Source of the DNA: Melioribacteraceae bacterium
GTDB taxonomy: Bacteria; Bacteroidota; Ignavibacteria; Ignavibacteriales; Melioribacteraceae
Length of the DNA: 64,000 nt
Reading direction: 5' to 3'
Assembly: GCA_011525875.1 (NCBI GenBank)
Contig: WYBN01000012.1
Span: 496,001-560,000 of the forward strand
Part shown: one piece after another, positions 62,554-64,000 of the stretch
How the letters are laid out: each line of letters begins with the position of its first letter
Numbering within the stretch: the stretch's first letter is position 1
Notes under the pieces: model-generated
Database searches by the model: none
What the model saw: the letters and a program-made list of their open reading frames with translations, nothing else
Told to the model about the DNA's origin: nothing
Program-made: the position numbers and the translations under genes

Positions 62554-64000
62554 ATGAGCAAACCCAGCTTATCTATTCAGCAAATCTGGAATATGAGTTT
62601 TGGTTTTCTCGGGATACAATTTGGCTTCGCTCTTCAGAATGCAAATGTAAGCAGAATTTTTGAAACATTAGGGGCAAGTATTGATGAAATTCCTCTCTTA
62701 TGGATTGCAGCTCCTGTTACCGGTTTGATAGTTCAGCCGATAATTGGACACATGAGCGATAACACATGGAATAGATTGGGCAGACGGCGCCCCTATTTTC
62801 TGATCGGCGCAATTCTGGCATCTATCGCTTTAATTATGATGCCGAATTCGCCTGCATTGTGGGTTGCCGCAGGTATGTTATGGATAATGGATGCATCTAT
62901 TAATATTTCAATGGAACCTTTTAGAGCATTTGTAGGCGATATGCTGCCTGCCGAACAAAGAACACTCGGATTTTCAATGCAAAGTTTTTTTATCGGAACC
63001 GGTGCTATTATCGCTTCTGCCCTGCCTTATGTGATGACGAATTGGCTCGGAATTTCTAACACAGCATCTGAGTCACAAATTCCTGATTCGGTTAAATTTT
63101 CATTTTATTTCGGCGCGATCGTTTTTTTTCTTGCCGTTCTATGGACGGTTATCTCTACAAAAGAATATTCGCCCGATCAGTTAAAAGAATTTGAAAATAA
63201 CGACACCGCTGATAAATCTTATGAGACAGCAGGTATAATCGATTATCAAAAGTTTTTCCAAAACGGATTGATCTGGATAATAATCGGGCTGTTACTCTTT
63301 GTAGGATTTTATTATTACATCTATTTGGATTACGGGCTCGGGGTTTTCTTCGCTGGAATCTTTGCATTTGGTCTATTGCAGTTGACCGCTTCATATTTAT
63401 CTAAAACTCAAAAGTATTCGAACGGTTTTCTGATTGTAATCTCAGACCTGTATAAAATGCCTACTACGATGATAAGGTTAGCTTATGTTCAATTTTTTTC
63501 ATGGTTTGCTCTTTTTGCAATGTGGATTTATACTACCCCTGCCGTCACAAGACATACCTTTGGCGCAACCGATCCGACATCTGCTCAATACAATATCGGC
63601 GCTGATTGGGTTGGTGTTTTGATGGCAGTATATAACGGATTTGCTGCAGTGACGGCTTTTCTCATAATCTGGGCTGCCAAAAGAATAGGCAGAAAGACAG
63701 TACATTCGATAAGCCTTATAAGCGGTGCATTAGGATTGGCTTCGTTTTACATAATAAAAGACCCAAACTTGTTATTGCTTTCCGAACTCGGCATTGGTTT
63801 AGCGTGGGCTTCTATTCTTGCTGTTCCCTATGCAATTCTAACTGGTTCGCTTCCACAAAATAAATTGGGAACATATATGGGTATATTCAATTTCTTCATT
63901 GTCATTCCGCAAATAACGGCAGCGGCAATATTAGGATTCTTTGTAAAAAATGTTTTCGGAGGCGAGGCTATTTATGCTTTACTTCTCGGCAGCGCTTCGA
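62554..64000 (+). CDS. MFS sugar transporter, SLC45/sucrose-maltose type (3' end outside window)
   Basis: 482 codons are open from ATG 62554 (AGG upstream) to the window edge. At least ten hydrophobic helices are visible. The MFS loop motif is NRLGRRRPYFLIG, and the repeat-half loop is AKRIGRKTVHS. The phrases WNMSFGFLGIQFGFALQNAN and AFVGDMLP are typical of the SLC45-like branch that includes plant sucrose and bacterial maltose/sucrose permeases. The substrate is probably a disaccharide, as an inference. No sugar-degrading gene is visible before the window ends. Confidence 0.9.
   Translation, partial: MSKPSLSIQQIWNMSFGFLGIQFGFALQNANVSRIFETLGASIDEIPLLWIAAPVTGLIVQPIIGHMSDNTWNRLGRRRPYFLIGAILASIALIMMPNSPALWVAAGMLWIMDASINISMEPFRAFVGDMLPAEQRTLGFSMQSFFIGTGAIIASALPYVMTNWLGISNTASESQIPDSVKFSFYFGAIVFFLAVLWTVISTKEYSPDQLKEFENNDTADKSYETAGIIDYQKFFQNGLIWIIIGLLLFVGFYYYIYLDYGLGVFFAGIFAFGLLQLTASYLSKTQKYSNGFLIVISDLYKMPTTMIRLAYVQFFSWFALFAMWIYTTPAVTRHTFGATDPTSAQYNIGADWVGVLMAVYNGFAAVTAFLIIWAAKRIGRKTVHSISLISGALGLASFYIIKDPNLLLLSELGIGLAWASILAVPYAILTGSLPQNKLGTYMGIFNFFIVIPQITAAAILGFFVKNVFGGEAIYALLLGSAS

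Overview
This window is chromosomal housekeeping DNA from an AT-rich bacterium of the Fibrobacteres-Chlorobi-Bacteroidetes group, most likely the Ignavibacteria (Melioribacter/Ignavibacterium-like). This assignment is an inference. It rests on a secreted protein with a type IX secretion sorting domain (YPNPFNP motif), a clade-typical DUF2795 protein, a type 2 IPP isomerase, ScpAB, MutS2, HPr kinase and frequent TTG start codons with good Shine-Dalgarno sites. Coding density is very high and no gap exceeds 300 bases. I see no rRNA, CRISPR array, insertion sequence, prophage or toxin-antitoxin pair. One tRNA gene is present.

Layout. 1-7279 (+): end of parB, a DUF5683 protein, a zinc-ribbon membrane protein, aroQ, a MerR regulator, tRNA-Pro(GGG), purF, a CDP-alcohol phosphatidyltransferase, ftsY, a lipid kinase and a small basic membrane protein. 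7321-25412 (-): about twenty genes head to tail with tiny gaps or overlaps: trpS, scpA, scpB, rluB, lysS, envelope genes (DUF2279, glycosyltransferase, Wzi-like barrel, CtpA, DUF3108), gamma-carbonic anhydrase-like, ybeY, DUF494, xer recombinase, hpf, hprK, M23 peptidase, DUF2795, holB, a PSP1/RicT protein and hbd. 25490-33811 (-): HNH nuclease (apparently frameshifted at its start), mnmA, acpS, ggt, an MlaD-like protein with a small partner, a CNNM/CorC protein, ssb, a SEC59-like kinase and a SPOR lipoprotein. 33864-45642 (-): SGNH lipoprotein, FadL porin, BCCP, accC, mutS2, cvpA, yqeY, two exbD, exbB, an SDR and a secreted endonuclease/phosphatase-family protein. 45744-48512 (+): polA. 48571-60117 (-): cohesin/Fn3 T9SS cargo, a PEGA protein, a beta-propeller lipoprotein, a peptidase-propeller-barrel fusion, ptsI, ptsH, a polyprenyl synthase and fni. 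60258-64000: a pilin-like protein (+), pabBC fusion (-) and the start of an SLC45-type MFS transporter (+).

How the parts fit. HprK, HPr (His15 and Ser46 both at canonical positions) and Enzyme I are present without any sugar-specific EII, which suggests a regulatory PTS. HprK is coupled to the ribosome-hibernation factor Hpf. Enzyme I and HPr are coupled to isoprenoid genes. The strongest candidate for an undescribed system is the overlapping trio at 51334-56022: an outer-membrane barrel fused to an HExxH peptidase-like domain and a TolB-like propeller, a PQQ-type propeller lipoprotein, and a PEGA membrane protein. Two other specific points merit checking: an intrinsic terminator that abuts the Shine-Dalgarno site of yqeY, and the broken 5' end of the HNH gene. 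Several starts are revised from the longest possible reading frame (purF, PSP1, gamma-CA, rluB, yqeY, exbB, HPr).
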